A stretch of 64,000 nucleotides of DNA from Diplonema papillatum (GCA_030068145.1 JAPJBO010000303.1:160001-224000), one strand, 5' to 3'; positions 1 to 10,528 are shown, numbered from the stretch's first letter. Program-made: numbers and translations. The notes: generated from the sequence alone by a model not told the origin.

Positions 1-94
1 GTGCTCAATCAGCGGCGGAACGTCCTCCCGGTTGTGGGCCGCGTTGCCCGGCGATCCAATTGGGCAGTAGGCAACCACCGCAATGTTGTGCGAC
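1..94 (-). CDS. Aldo/keto reductase exon 2, runs off the window
   Basis: Codes for 31 residues beginning SHNIAVVAYCPIGSP and ending at the window edge with PPLIEH. This is the AKR segment after NLVRFCR, corresponding to the usual AYSPLGSP...PPLLE region that helps bind the cofactor. The acceptor is CAACAG|GTCG at 95/94; the split codon AG|G restores arginine. The exon has no ATG and is interrupted by the window boundary, so the rest of the C-terminal third lies outside. It is separated from exon 1 by a 3,971-bp intron (95-4065) largely made of minisatellite. Confidence 0.85.
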
Positions 95-3000
95 CTGTTG
101 TTTTGAGGTGCCGCGGTTTGCACTGAGGGAACTGATGCACTGAGAAAACGCGTGTTTCACAGACTTGTGAATCTTGGAAGCCCCCTGTTGTTTTGAGGAA
201 CTGATGCACTGAGAAAACGCGTGTTTCACAGACTTGTGAATCTTGGAAGCCCCCTGTTATTTTGAGGTGCCCCGGTTTGCACTGAGGGAACTGATGCACT
301 GAGAAAACGCGTGTTTCACAGACTTGTGAATCTTGGAAGCCCCCTGTTGTTTTGAGGTGTCGCGGTTTGCACTGAGGGAACTGATGCACTGAGAAAACGC
401 GTGTTTCACAGACTTGTGAATCTTGGAAGCCCCCTGTTGTTTTGAGGTGTCGCGGTTTGCACTGAGGGAACTGATGCACTGAGAAAACGCGTGTTTCACA
501 GACTTGTGAATCTTGGAAGCCCCCTGTTGTTTTGAGGTGTCGCGGTTTGCACTGAGGGAACTGATGCACTGAGAAAACGCGTGTTTCACAGACTTGTGAA
601 TCTTGGAAGCCCCCTGTTGTTTTGAGGTGTCGCGGTTTGCACTGAGGGAACTGATGCACTGAGAAAACGCGTGTTTCACAGACTTGTGAATCTTGGAAGC
701 CCCCTGTTGTTTTGAGGTGTCGCGGTTTGCACTGAGGGAACTGATGCACTGAGAAAACGCGTGTTTCACAGACTTGTGAATCTTGGAAGCCCCCTGTTGT
801 TTTGAGGTGTCGCGGTTTGCACTGAGGGAACTGATGCACTGAGAAAACGCGTGTTTCACAGACTTGTGAATCTTGGAAGCCCCCTGTTGTTTTGAGGTGT
901 CGCGGTTTGCACTGAGGGAACTGATGCACTGAGAAAACGCGTGTTTCACAGACTTGTGAATCTTGGAAGCCCCCTGTTGTTTTGAGGTGTCGCGGTTTGC
1001 ACTGAGGGAACTGATGCACTGAGAAAACGCGTGTTTCACAGACTTGTGAATCTTGGAAGCCCCCTGTTGTTTTGAGGTGTCGCGGTTTGCACTGAGGGAA
1101 CTGATGCACTGAGAAAACGCGTGTTTCACAGACTTGTGAATCTTGGAAGCCCCCTGTTATTTTGAGGTGCCCCGGTTTGCACTGAGGGAACTGATGCACT
1201 GAGAAAACGCGTGTTTCACAGACTTGTGAATCTTGGAAGCCCCCTGTTGTTTTGAGGAACTGATGCACTGAGAAAACGCGTGTTTCACAGACTTGTGAAT
1301 CTTGGAAGCCCCCTGTTATTTTGAGGTGCCCCGGTTTGCACTGAGGGAACTGATGCACTGAGAAAACGCGTGTTTCACAGACTTGTGAATCTTGGAAGCC
1401 CCCTGTTGTTTTGAGGTGTCGCGGTTTGCACTGAGGGAACTGATGCACTGAGAAAACGCGTGTTTCACAGACTTGTGAATCTTGGAAGCCCCCTGTTGTT
1501 TTCAGGAACTGATGCACTGAGAAAACGCGTGTTTCACAGACTTGTGAATCTTGGAAGCCCCCTGTTGTTTTGAGGTGTCGCGGTTTGCACTGAGGGAACT
1601 GATGCACTGAGAAAACGCGTGTTTCACAGACTTGTGAATCTTGGAAGCCCCCTGTTGTTTTGAGGTGTCGCGGTTTGCACTGAGGGAACTGATGCACTGA
1701 GAAAACGCGTGTTTCACAGACTTGTGAATCTTGGAAGCCCCCTGTTGTTTTGAGGTGTCGCGGTTTGCACTGAGGGAACTGATGCACTGAGAAAACGCGT
1801 GTTTCACAGACTTGTGAATCTTGGAAGCCCCCTGTTGTTTTGAGGTGTCGCGGTTTGCACTGAGGGAACTGATGCACTGAGAAAACGCGTGTTTCACAGA
1901 CTTGTGAATCTTGGAAGCCCCCTGTTGTTTTGAGGTGTCGCGGTTTGCACTGAGGGAACTGATGCACTGAGAAAACGCGTGTTTCACAGACTTGTGAATC
2001 TTGGAAGCCCCCTGTTGTTTTCAGGAACTGATGCACTGAGAAAACGCGTGTTTCACAGACTTGTGAATCTTGGAAGCCCCCTGTTGTTTTGAGGTGTCGC
2101 GGTTTGCACTGAGGGAACTGATGCACTGAGAAAACGCGTGTTTCACAGACTTGTGAATCTTGGAAGCCCCCTGTTGTTTTGAGGAACTGATGCACTGAGA
2201 AAACGCGTGTTTCACAGACTTGTGAATCTTGGAAGCCCCCTGTTGTTTTGAGGTGTCGCGGTTTGCACTGAGGGAACTGATGCACTGAGAAAACGCGTGT
2301 TTCACAGACTTGTGAATCTTGGAAGCCCCCTGTTGTTTTGAGGAACTGATGCACTGAGAAAACGCGTGTTTCACAGACTTGTGAATCTTGGAAGCCCCCT
2401 GTTGTTTTCAGGAACTGATGCACTGAGAAAACGCGTGTTTCACAGACTTGTGAATCTTGGAAGCCCCCTGTTGTTTTGAGGTGTCGCGGTTTGCACTGAG
2501 GGAACTGATGCACTGAGAAAACGCGTGTTTCACAGACTTGTGAATCTTGGAAGCCCCCTGTTGTTTTGAGGTGTCGCGGTTTGCACTGAGGGAACTGATG
2601 CACTGAGAAAACGCGTGTTTCACAGACTTGTGAATCTTGGAAGCCCCCTGTTGTTTTCAGGAACTGATGCACTGAGAAAACGCGTGTTTCACAGACTTGT
2701 GAATCTTGGAAGCCCCCTGTTATTTTGAGGTGCCCCGGTTTGCACTGAGGGAACTGATGCACTGAGAAAACGCGTGTTTCACAGACTTGTGAATCTTGGA
2801 AGCCCCCTGTTGTTTTGAGGAACTGATGCACTGAGAAAACGCGTGTTTCACAGACTTGTGAATCTTGGAAGCCCCCTGTTGTTTTGAGGTGTCGCGGTTT
2901 GCACTGAGGGAACTGATGCACTGAGAAAACGCGTGTTTCACAGACTTGTGAATCTTGGAAGCCCCCTGTTGTTTTGAGGAACTGATGCACTGAGAAAACG

Positions 3001-3480
3001 CGTGTTTCACAGACTTGTGAATCTTGGAAGCCCCCTGTTACTTTGAGGTGCCCCGGTTTGCACTGAGGGAACTGATGCACTGAGAAAACGCGTGTTTCAC
3101 AGACTTGTGAATCTTGGAAGCCCCCTGTTGTTTTGAGGTGTCGCGGTTTGCACTGAGGGAACTGATGCACTGAGAAAACGCGTGTTTCACAGACTTGTGA
3201 ATCTTGGAAGCCCCCTGTTGTTTTGAGGTGTCGCGGTTTGCACTGAGGGAACTGATGCACTGAGAAAACGCGTGTTTCACAGACTTGTGAATCTTGGAAG
3301 CCCCCTGTTGTTTTGAGGTGTCGCGGTTTGCACTGAGGGAACTGATGCACTGAGAAAACGCGTGTTTCACAGACTTGTGAATCTTGGAAGCCCCCTGTTG
3401 TTTTGAGGTGTCGCGGTTTGCACTGAGGGAACTGATGCACTGAGAAAACGCCTGTTTCACAGACTTGTGAATCTCGGAGG
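95..3480. repeat. Intronic minisatellite, 90/69-bp units, about 40 copies
   Basis: A 90-bp unit and a 69-bp version lacking a 21-bp block (tgtcgcggtttgcactgaggg) are interspersed. Copies are almost identical, differing at a few positions (tgtcgcgg/tgccccgg, gttgtttt/gttatttt, gaggaa/caggaa). Both lengths are multiples of three, so several frames stay open for over 1,000 codons on the minus strand and up to 290 on the other minus frame; these are not credible genes. On the minus strand each unit contains CAAAACAACAGGG or a close variant, and similarity to the unit ends exactly at the exon 2 acceptor. Part of the unit (gagggaactgatgcac) resembles the block upstream of the ankyrin exons at 8941-8956 and 10406-10421. 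Confidence 0.97.
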
Positions 3481-3588
3481 CCCAAGTCGCGAGAAGTTCA
3501 AGAGCAGCGTGCTTAATAAACCTCCTTTCGGTTCTGGGCCGCGAAAGCCGAAGAGAGAAACTTCACGCAGCAGCCTTCAGGGTGCGGT

Positions 3589-3803
3589 TTTGTTCTGCGC
3601 TTACACCACCGTGTGTTGCTTTCTCACTTAGGACTTTGACCTATTGTGTTTGTGGGATTTGTCGTGTAGGGGTAGACCCGCATGACCTCACGTCCGTTCA
3701 ACACGTGGTTCGGTAGTTACAGCACTTGGGATTCCTTCTGTTCTTTGTCGAGCAGCATCGTCGAGCATTTCCTTTCAAGCTGGCGCTTATGTAAAAGAAA
3801 AAG
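3589..3803 (+). repeat. F3 dispersed repeat copy, inside AKR intron
   Basis: Begins tttgttctgcgcttacacc and ends gctggcgcttatgtaaaag. The same sequence recurs at 36314, 48032, 49636, 53091, 54459, 54906 and 56095. The right end passes into an A-rich tail and some copies lack the left part, as expected for a retrotransposed element in plus orientation. Confidence 0.85.
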
Positions 3804-3816
3804 CGAAGACTTTTTT

Positions 3817-3955
3817 GTATAAGCACCTGCTTTGTGGGGAATGCTTGATGAGACTGCGGCGTAAGCGCTCAACAAAAAAGGACCCACTTTGTTGTGGTAT
3901 TGTCTGCTCCCCCTCTAGTCTCCGTCGAAATAGCAGAAGGCGGTCCCTCGAGTAC
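3817..3955 (+). repeat. F5 dispersed repeat copy
   Basis: Contains cacctgctttgtg, ggcgtaagcgctcaacaaa and ctccccctctagtctcc. Related copies lie at 23870-24060 and 57841-58055, in the same orientation. This copy lacks an internal block of about 60 bp seen in the other two. Confidence 0.75.
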
Positions 3956-3964
3956 GATCGCGAC

Positions 3965-4034
3965 AAATCAGTTACAAAGACGTGTTCGTTCTTCTCCCTG
4001 TCTTCTTGGCAGTCCTACGAAAAGCAGGAACACC
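3965..4034. repeat. Block shared with ankyrin gene exon ends
   Basis: cagttacaaagacgtg followed by a pyrimidine-rich ctccctgtcttcttggcag and cagtcctacgaaaagcagga is a diverged copy of the blocks at 9119-9237 and 11205-11321. There the block forms the end of two ankyrin exons and their GTAAG donors on the minus strand. Here it lies just downstream of the AKR exon 1 donor and is not in frame with it. Confidence 0.55.
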
Positions 4035-4065
4035 GGCAGTTGCTTGAGCGACAAACTTTGCACAC

Positions 4066-4796
4066 CTGCAGAAGCGGACGAGGTTACCTTGGGGCAAATA
4101 CGGGTGGAGCTCGATCTGGTTGACCACGGGCCGGATGCGGGCTGTCTTGAATAGCTCCTCGAGTTGGTTGACGTTGAAGTTCGACACGCCGAGGGCCTTC
4201 ACCCTGCCTTTGTAGAACTCCTCCTCCATCGCCGCCCAGGTCTCGGCAATCGAGACCCCGTCTTCGAACTGGATGGCATCCGGGTTGTCGTGGCCTTTTT
4301 TCAACGCAACCGGCCAGTGCATGTACCAAAGGTCTAGGTACTCGATTTTCAAGTCCTCCAGCGTGGTCGTCAAGGCCGGCGAAACGTGCTCCACCAAATG
4401 GTCCGAGTTCCACAGCTTCGACGCGAGGAAGAAATCGCTCCGCTTGTACTCGGTTTGAAACAAGGGACCGTACGCACCGTCCCCGATCTCCTTTTCGTTC
4501 ATGTACCGAGGCGCCATGTCGATGAGCCTATAGCCCTGCGCCATCGCGTGTTTCACCGCCATGCCCACCTTCCCCGGCTGCGACTTCCACGTCCCGAACC
4601 CCATGCGTGGCATCTTCATCCCGTTGCTCAGTGTAACGTGCACCCCAGCCTGTTTCATCGCGTCGGCGTGCTCTTCGACCGTTGGATTCGACGCAAGAAA
4701 CCAGTACCCGCCAACTAGCAGAATCGCGAGAACTGCGGCTTGCTGTGTTGTGGCCATGCCGCTGCCTTTGGCCCGCCTAGCTCCCTTTTTGTCCAT
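4066..4796 (-). CDS. Aldo/keto reductase, membrane-anchored, exon 1
   Basis: NAD(P)H-dependent carbonyl reductase of the aldo/keto reductase (AKR) superfamily. The ATG at 4796 gives a basic N-terminus, then a hydrophobic segment (about residues 20-36) that looks like a signal anchor, then the AKR barrel. The catalytic tetrad is complete: D93, Y98 (RYMNE), K127 (ASKLW) and H160 (MHWP). The family signatures GVSNFNV and NQIELHPYLPQ follow near residues 203-236. Similarity stops after codon 243 (FC) at a donor, AG|GTGTGC, at 4066/4065. Joining to 94 on the same strand gives R-S-H-N-I-A-V-V-A-Y, the expected next AKR segment, in perfect phase. The natural substrate cannot be told. The N-terminal membrane anchor is unusual for a normally soluble family. 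The function call is firm; the anchor is an inference from hydrophobicity. Confidence 0.92.
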
Positions 4797-5164
4797 AAAA
4801 ACACCTCTCTGTTGGCGTGAGTTTTGCCCGCAGGTTGTCTGTCAAAGGGTACGCCCGGCTCCTAGATGCTATTTTTAGATTGTGTTGCCGTCCAGGGGGG
4901 GGGATCCACTCAACCGAGGTTGGTGAACAAACGTTTGTACTGTACTATTATTGCATTGCCAGCGGAAACATGTCAGAACTGCCCCCACATACTTCACAAA
5001 GCGCTCGTGATACCCAGTTGCGCAGGCGGATCGTAGCTCAATGTTTTTGCAGAACATTGAACTGGACCAATTGCCTTGGGTGGGCTGGCGGGAGCAGCAC
5101 GCGAAACATCGTGAGTGGACTGGACTGCGAATGTGAGCCTACATCAGCTCATCCCCATGACCGG
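4797..5164. other. AKR upstream region
   Basis: Presumed 5' flank/UTR of the AKR gene. A run of G lies near 4893. I see no further gene, no clear TATA box and no recognised repeat here. Confidence 0.4.
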
Positions 5165-5530
5165 GCATCCCACTGACATGGTAGTGGTACCACACACCGC
5201 CCACCAGCCGTCTGAAGGAGCGGCATCCAACCAGCGCGGGAGTGGCATACTAGTGATGCCACACACAGCCCACCAGCCATCTGAAGGAGTGGCATCCAAC
5301 CAGCGCGGGAGTGGCAAAATAGTGATGCCACACACATTCCACCAGCCATCTGAAGGAGTGGCATCCAACCAGCGCGGGAGTGGCATAGTAGTGATGCCAC
5401 ACACATTCCACCAGCAGTGGCATCCGAGTGGCATAATAGTGATGCCACACACATTCCACCAGCCATCTGAAGGAGTGGCATCCAACCAGCGCGGGAGTGG
5501 CATAATAGTGATGCCACACACAGCCTACCA
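5165..5530. repeat. Minisatellite, 69-bp unit, about 5 copies
   Basis: Unit contains catctgaaggagtggcat, ccaaccagcgcgggagtggc and atagtgatgccacacac. One internal copy near 5410-5430 is shortened. It sits 370-730 bp upstream of the AKR start. The open frames in it (up to 155 codons, both strands) are by-products of the 69-bp period. Confidence 0.9.
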
Positions 5531-5703
5531 GCCGTCCGGGGGTGTGACCTGTTTTCGTGGGAAAATGTGGCGCCCAGTGTAAGGTTTCCTGACTCCCGCA
5601 ATCGTGAGCAGTGCAAGAGGTTTAGTCAACTATTCCCTGTAGGATTGGTATATCCCTTTACGTGCGCTCCGGGGTTTCCTTTTTCTTGTCGTTTTTCTTT
5701 TTA

Positions 5704-5845
5704 GCCACGTGCAATGTGCAAGGAAACTGAACCGCCCGAGTAGGACCTTCTGATCATGATAATTTGCCAATTTGCCGCCCACCTGAAACCACGTCCAGAA
5801 TTTGGGTTCAGGGTAGTGCGGTCAACGAAAGTTTAGTTTCCTTTC
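5704..5845 (+). repeat. F8 dispersed repeat copy
   Basis: Runs from gccacgtgcaatgtgcaagg to gtagtgcggtcaacgaaag. A reverse-complement copy lies at 61801-61945 and a diverged plus copy at 57608-57705. F8 is one of the few families here found in both orientations. Confidence 0.75.
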
Positions 5846-5954
5846 TACTTCCTCCTACTCTCGTGGTCAAAACCCAAAACTCGGCTGGCCCGAAATCAGT
5901 TTCCATGCCCCACCCAGTGCTGGCGATGTCTAAAAACACTACCACTACTTGATC

Positions 5955-6042
5955 CTGCTACTGTTCGGCTACCCGGAACTTTTTTTATTATTCGACAAAT
6001 CGAATAATAACACAGGTGTTATTATTCGACCCCCCCCCTTTA
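5955..6042. repeat. Inverted repeat with paralogous copy at 58.4 kb
   Basis: Two 14-base arms, tcgaataataacac and gtgttattattcga, are separated by only two bases, followed by a C-run. The flank ctactgttcgg..cccggaact recurs at 58388-58410, where an F2 fragment (tagagtgaaagttc) interrupts the same context. Confidence 0.75.
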
Positions 6043-6063
6043 GCGCCGCAAGTCGCGGCCGTT

Positions 6064-6154
6064 GCACTCGGGCCACCGCGCGTGCGGTGGCTTTCTCGGG
6101 CCACCGCGCGTGCGGTGGCTTTCTCGGGCCACCGCGCGTGCGGTGGCTTTCTCG
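6064..6154. repeat. Three tandem GC hairpins, ~28-bp unit
   Basis: tcgggccaccgcgcgtgcgg-tggctttc is repeated three times. Each unit contains GCCACCGC-GCGT-GCGGTGGC, an 8-bp perfect stem with a 4-base loop. It lies beside an ankyrin gene fragment. Confidence 0.85.
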
Positions 6155-6157
6155 GCT

Positions 6158-6300
6158 CGCCGAGGACCAGCGCCCGACTACCCGTCGGCGTCGTTCGTTT
6201 CCGCGCCGCCCTCCGACAACCCGACGATCAGTTCCGTGACCGCTTCGGCAATCGCGAGCGCGGTTTCGCCGTCGTCTTCTTGACGGCGCATCGGCCGCCA
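6158..6300 (-). pseudogene. Ankyrin-repeat gene fragment
   Basis: On the minus strand the sequence reads GETALAIAEAVTELIVGL followed by SEGGAETND and a stop. This corresponds to the GETALMLAVLNGDTELVVGL-LEGGADPN part of the intact ankyrin exon at 8055-8940. It is a short, diverged partial duplicate with no complete ankyrin unit. Confidence 0.7.
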
Positions 6301-7170
6301 GCAGTAGCTAAATTTGTTGCATTAGTGCGTGGGCCTTTGAAGCGTGGATGATGCCTCTCGCGCTGCTCCCCTTGAGGTTCCTGGCTCATGACAAAGCGCC
6401 GCCGCCCGGGTTAAGGGGTTGCGGCATCAGGCGTGGGCCAGGGCCAGGGAGACTGTTCGGAGGGGTCACCACCCACCGTTCGCGGGCTTCGTTACTTCAC
6501 TGCCCCCGGCTCTCCCCGGCCTTCGTCATCCCGGGGGAGGGTTTCACGGCCATCCCCCCCCCCGCGTGGGGAATGGACTGGTGCTGTGTCGCAATTTGTT
6601 GCATTAGTGTGATTGTCAGGCCTTCGACTACCCTGAGCAACGCACTATGCACACTCCGTGTCTACGTCACAGCAGATGGAACGCGTTTGTTGCGCCGCCG
6701 CGGGGGCGGCCTACGAGTGGGTGTCGTTGTGGCCTCCCGGCCGGAGCCATCGTTGGATGACCCCTCGCTCGTTTCTTCGCGTTGGCGACGGTTGGCGCGC
6801 CGGGTGGACGCAGCCGGGGGCTGCGCATTGGGCGGCGTTCGTCGGGCGGGGGTGCTGGCCCGTAGTTGCTAGCGTTGGCAGCTGAGTGCGCCGGCGCCGC
6901 CGCGCTGGGGGGGTGCGTGGGACGGAAGGGTCCTCCGCAGCACGCCGCCGCAGCGGCGCCGCGCGATCGATCGTTGGTGAGTCTCCCCCCAGCAGTGCCT
7001 TGCACCCGCCTGCAGTACGCCGCGAGTAAAGTAACGCGGCACGTCTTTTACGGCGACAACTCTTTGAAGGGAAACGGGTACGGTGGAATCCGCGACCTTC
7101 CACAGAACCCAGTAAAAAGAATACGGCACAAAGTCGGCGATGCCTGAAATGGGTCTCGCCAGAAAAAGGG
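6301..7170. other. GC-rich region with a duplicated coding-like fragment
   Basis: No assignable gene. Positions 6705-6830 on the plus strand (GAAYEWV..., PEPSLDDP in two frames) match 57368-57480, where the frame is continuous (AAYEWVASLPEPSLDDPFARFFAFASV). This suggests two decayed copies of one unknown coding segment; the copy here carries frameshifts. The rest, including a plus frame ending at 7147, has no recognisable feature. Confidence 0.35.
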
Positions 7171-7530
7171 TCCGCGATTCACTTCTTGCGTTTCAGCGCG
7201 TGCTCCCCGAGGTTCGGGCCGAGCGTTTGGTCGCGCCCGCTGTGGTAGCCTCTTGTTTGGCTGCCTCCTGTTTGGCAGTCTCTTGTTTGACAGCCTCTCT
7301 TGTATAGCAGCCTCCTGTTCGGCAGTCTGTTCGGCAGCCGGCTGCTTCGAGGAGGCCGACGATCGCTGTGCCCCCGCAGTACTCAGCCGCAGCGTGGGAT
7401 AGTCCCGTGGCTGCTCAGCGCCGTCGCCCCGTCGGCACGGGCCACGTTTGGGTCTGCACCGCCCTCCAACAACCCGACAATCAGTTCCGGGTCCCCTTCG
7501 ACAACCACAACGTCGGCAATACCTCAAACG
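7171..7530 (-). pseudogene. Decayed copy of ankyrin gene 3' end
   Basis: Third tandem copy of the C-terminal part of the ankyrin exon at 8055-8940. The A/E/Q/K-rich tail is recognisable (EEAAEQEAA-like codons and the RPNARPEPRGA frame that overlaps it) but is broken by indels, so no single frame spans it. It shares the boundary sequence gtctcgccagaaaaaggg/caccagaaaagggtcc with the next copy, marking the duplication unit. Confidence 0.65.
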
Positions 7531-7532
7531 CA

Positions 7533-8006
7533 TCACACCAGAAAAGGGTCCATGGTACACTTCTTGCGTTTCGGCGTGCTCCCCGAGGTTTGGGCCGAGC
7601 GTTTGGTCCCGGACACTGTGGTAGCCTCCTGTTTAGCAGCTTCCTGTGTAGCAGCCTCCTGTTCGGCAGCCGCCTGTTTGGCAGCCTCTTGTTTAGCAGC
7701 TTCCTGTTCGGCAGCCTCCTGGGTAGCAGCCTTCTGTTCGGCAGCCGCCTGTTTCTTGGCACCCTCCTGATTGGGAGACTCGGCAGCCAGGTGCTCAGCT
7801 GCTTCGAGGAGGGCTACGACCGCTGTGCGCCCGCAGTATTCGGCCGCAGCGCGTGCGGTAGTCCCGTGGCTGCTCGCCGCCGCCGCATCAGCGCCGTGCG
7901 CCAGCAGCGCCGCGACAGCCGCCGCCCCGTCGGCACGGGCCACGTTTGGGTCTGCACCGCCCTCCAACAACCCGACAATCAGTTCCGGGTCCCCTTCGAC
8001 AACCAC
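7533..8006 (-). pseudogene. Partial tandem duplicate of ankyrin exon C
   Basis: An open frame of 157 codons that repeats the second half of the exon at 8055-8940: one to two ankyrin units (VGLLEGGADPNVARADG, AALLAHGADAA), the ARAAAEYCGRTAVVALLEAAEHL segment, the A/E/Q/K tail and TPKRKK. A stretch present in exon C (VVLASFEGFAEDV) is deleted. Its end differs (KKCTMDPFLV instead of KR-stop). It lacks the first ankyrin units and any sensible start, so it is probably a non-functional 3' duplicate or an alternative last exon. Confidence 0.6.
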
Positions 8007-8054
8007 AACGTCGGCAATACCTCAAACGCATCACACCAGAAAAGGTACCATGGT

Positions 8055-8940
8055 TCACCTTTTGCGTTTCGGCGTGCTCCCCGAGGTTTGGGCCGAGCGT
8101 TTGGTCCCGGACACTGCGGTAGCCTCCTGTTTAGCAGCTTCCTGTGTAGCAGCCTCCTGTTTAGCAGCTTCCTGTGTAGCAGCCTTCTGTTCGGCAGCCG
8201 CCTGTTTGGCAGCCTCCTGTTTAGCAGCTTCCTGTTCGGCAGCCTCCTGGGTAGCAGCCTTCTGTTCGGCAGCCGCCTGTTTCCTGGCACCCTCCTGATT
8301 GGGAGACTCGGCAGCCAGGTGCTCAGCTGCTTCGAGGAGGGCTACAACCGCTGTGCGCCCGCAGTATTCGGCCGCAGCGCGTGCGGTAGTCCCGTGGCTG
8401 CTCGCAACCGCCGCATCAGCGCCGTGCGCCAGCAGCGCCGCGACATCCTCCGCGAAGCCTTCGAAGCTTGCGAGGACCACCGCCGTCGCCCCGTCGGCAC
8501 GGGCCACGTTTGGGTCTGCACCGCCCTCCAACAACCCGACAACCAGTTCCGTGTCCCCGTTGAGGACTGCGAGCATGAGCGCGGTTTCACCGTTGCCCGT
8601 CCGCCGCGCATCGGCGTCGACGCCGGCAGCCAGCAGCGCCTTGTACGCACCCCCTGACACCGCGACGGCTTGGTGGAGGGCCGTCTCGCCAGCATGGTTC
8701 CGTGCGTTCACGTCGGCACCCGCGGCAACCAGCTTCTCCACCATGGCGTCAGAGTCGCTCGCCCCCGCTACAACGAACAGCGCTGTTTCCCCGGCGCTGG
8801 GGCTCGCGTGGTTGACGGTAGCGCCGGCAGCCACCAACGCGTCGACGATGTCGACGCAGCCGCCTTTGCACGCTGCCATCAGCGCGGTCGCCCCCGTGTT
8901 GTTGACGGCGTTGGCGTTGGCCCCGGCGGTCACAGTTTCA
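8055..8940 (-). CDS. Ankyrin-repeat protein, last exon (C)
   Basis: Codes for about 295 residues ending in a basic, NLS-like TPKRKR-stop. Six ankyrin units are visible in order (e.g. GATALMAACKGGCVDIVDAL, GETALHQAVAVSGGAYKALL, GETALMLAVLNGDTELVVGL), then ARAAAEYCGRTAVVALLEAA. An extended A/E/Q/K tail with AAKQEAATQEAA repeats follows and is likely a long helix. Ankyrin repeats mediate protein-protein binding; the partner is unknown. The exon begins after CCCTCAG|T at 8941/8940. The same strand also reads through from an ATG at 8987 (MLSSLIDFSWCINSL), but that stretch is the repeated intron-end block also seen upstream of exon B, so I prefer the splice. It joins exon B's last frame, or exon A directly, in phase. 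Confidence 0.8.
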
Positions 8941-9141
8941 CTGAGGGAGTTGATGCACCACGAAAAGTCGATTAGAGAACTTAACACAGCCTTCAGGGTG
9001 TGGTTGGTTCAAAGAGAAATTCAAGTGTTCCCACCCTCCCTAACCCCCCGGTGACCTCGCCCAAGCTCGTTTCCCCGGGTTAAGGCAGTCACTCAACATT
9101 CCCTTGCGCTAGTGCTATCAGTTACAAAGACGTGCTCTTAC
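8941..9141 (-). other. Ankyrin gene intron B-C
   Basis: 201-bp intron with donor GTAAGA and acceptor CCCTCAG. Its 3' end (cacagccttcagggtg through gagggagttgatgcacc) is nearly identical to the 3' end of intron A-B at 10406-10530, and its 5' end to that at 11163-11227. The two introns are therefore duplicates of each other. This one preserves the empty target site gggttaaggc at about 9079-9088. Confidence 0.6.
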
Positions 9142-10405
9142 GTCTCCCTTTCTCCTAGGCAGTTCTCGTCAGACAATACGAAGAGCAGAAACTCTTCTAG
9201 GCAGTTCTCGTCAGACAATACGAAGAGCAGAAACTCCCAGCAGCGCCGCCACGATCGCAGCGTTGGCGGGGCCGGAGCTTGCGTACATGAGGGCGGTGGA
9301 CCCTGCGTTGCACGCGGTGGCAACGCACGCGCCGGCAGCCAACAGCAGGCTTACGACGGCGGCGTGGCCCATCTCACACGCGACACTCAGCGGCGTGCAG
9401 CCGTTCGTCCGCGGCGCGTTTGCGTTCGCTCCCGCAGCCAGCAGCCTTCCGACGATGCCTGTGTACCCGCGTTGGCACGCCAGGTACAGCGCGGTGATGC
9501 CGTCACCCCGGACTGCATTCGCGTTCACCGCCGTGGCCAGCAACTGGGCAACTACCGGCTCTCGTGCCCGCCGTGGCACGCGTTCATCAACTCGGTCCCC
9601 CCCAGCAGGCACGTCGCGTAGACTTGCGCGCCAGCAGCCAGCAGCCGGTCTACGACAGGCTCGTGACCGTTGCGTGCGGCGAGAATCAGCGGCGGCGGAC
9701 TTCCGGCGTCCACGTTGGGCGGTGCGCCAGCAGCCAGCAGGCGGTCTACGATCCCCGCGTGGCCTTTCTCGCTTGCCCGTGACAGCGGCGGTAGGACCTT
9801 CGAGACGTACCAGCCGTCGGCCTGCACACCAGCGACCAGCAGCAGCGCCACCACCGCCTCGTGCCCGCCGTCGGCCGCAAGCGTCAGCGGGGTTTCACCG
9901 TCGTCCCTCGCTGCCTCCGGGTTTGCCCCGGCTTTCAGCAGCTCCGCAACTGCGGATTCGCGGCCGGCTGCGCTGGCTAGCAAGAGGGCAGCATCCCCGT
10001 CCGTGGGGGACAACCCCAGCAAGGCGCCAGCCGCCACCAACTCACGCAGCACGGCTGTGTGGCCTTCCGCGCTCGCCGCCGTGTCGTCTGCGCTCCGGTC
10101 GTCGAGCGACGCTCCCGCGCCCACCAGCTCCTTCACCACCGCGGGGTGGCCGCTTCGACTCGCGAAGAGCAGCGCTGTCCCGCCGCCGTCGCACTTCGCG
10201 TCCACCACGGCTCCGGCGGCAATCAGCTCTTTGACGACGGGTTGATGCCCGTTTTCGCTCGCGGCTGCGAGAGCCGTCCGCCCTTCGATTCGCGCCGCGG
10301 CGTGTCCAGCGCCGGCCGTCAGCAGCACCCTGACGACGGTGCGGTGCCCGTTTTTGCGCGCGGCGGCAAGCGCAGTCACCCCGTCCTTCCGCTTTCACAG
10401 TTTCA
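9142..10405 (-). CDS. Ankyrin-repeat protein, middle exon (B), frameshifted
   Basis: About eleven ankyrin units (e.g. GRTALAAASENGHQPVVKEL, GETPLTLAADGGHEAVVALL, GITALYLACQRGYTGIVGRL). Acceptor CCCTCAG|T at 10406/10405 and donor GAC|GTAAGA at 9142/9141. The frame is broken three times: near 10395 by one extra A, near 9560 by two extra bases (GAGAG; CHGGHE then PVVAQLL), and near 9237 where GCTGGGAG enters the EFLLFVLSDENCLEE tail. Either the exon is decaying or the assembly has small indels. Exon A can splice directly to exon C in phase, so skipping B would still give an open protein. Confidence 0.65.
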
Positions 10406-10528
10406 CTGAGGGAGTTGATGCACCACGAAAAGTCGATTAGAGAACTTAACACAGCCTTCAGGGTGTGGTTGGTTCAAAGAGAAATTCAAGTTTTGGGTGA
10501 CCTCGCCCAAGCTCGTTTCCCCGGGTTA

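Noticed and set aside
9-3485. 1,158-codon open frame with a 30-residue repeat on the minus strand
   Set aside because: It exists only because 90 and 69 are multiples of three; the other minus frames stay open for up to 290 codons, it begins at a non-ATG codon, and the array lies in an intron between two in-phase AKR exons.
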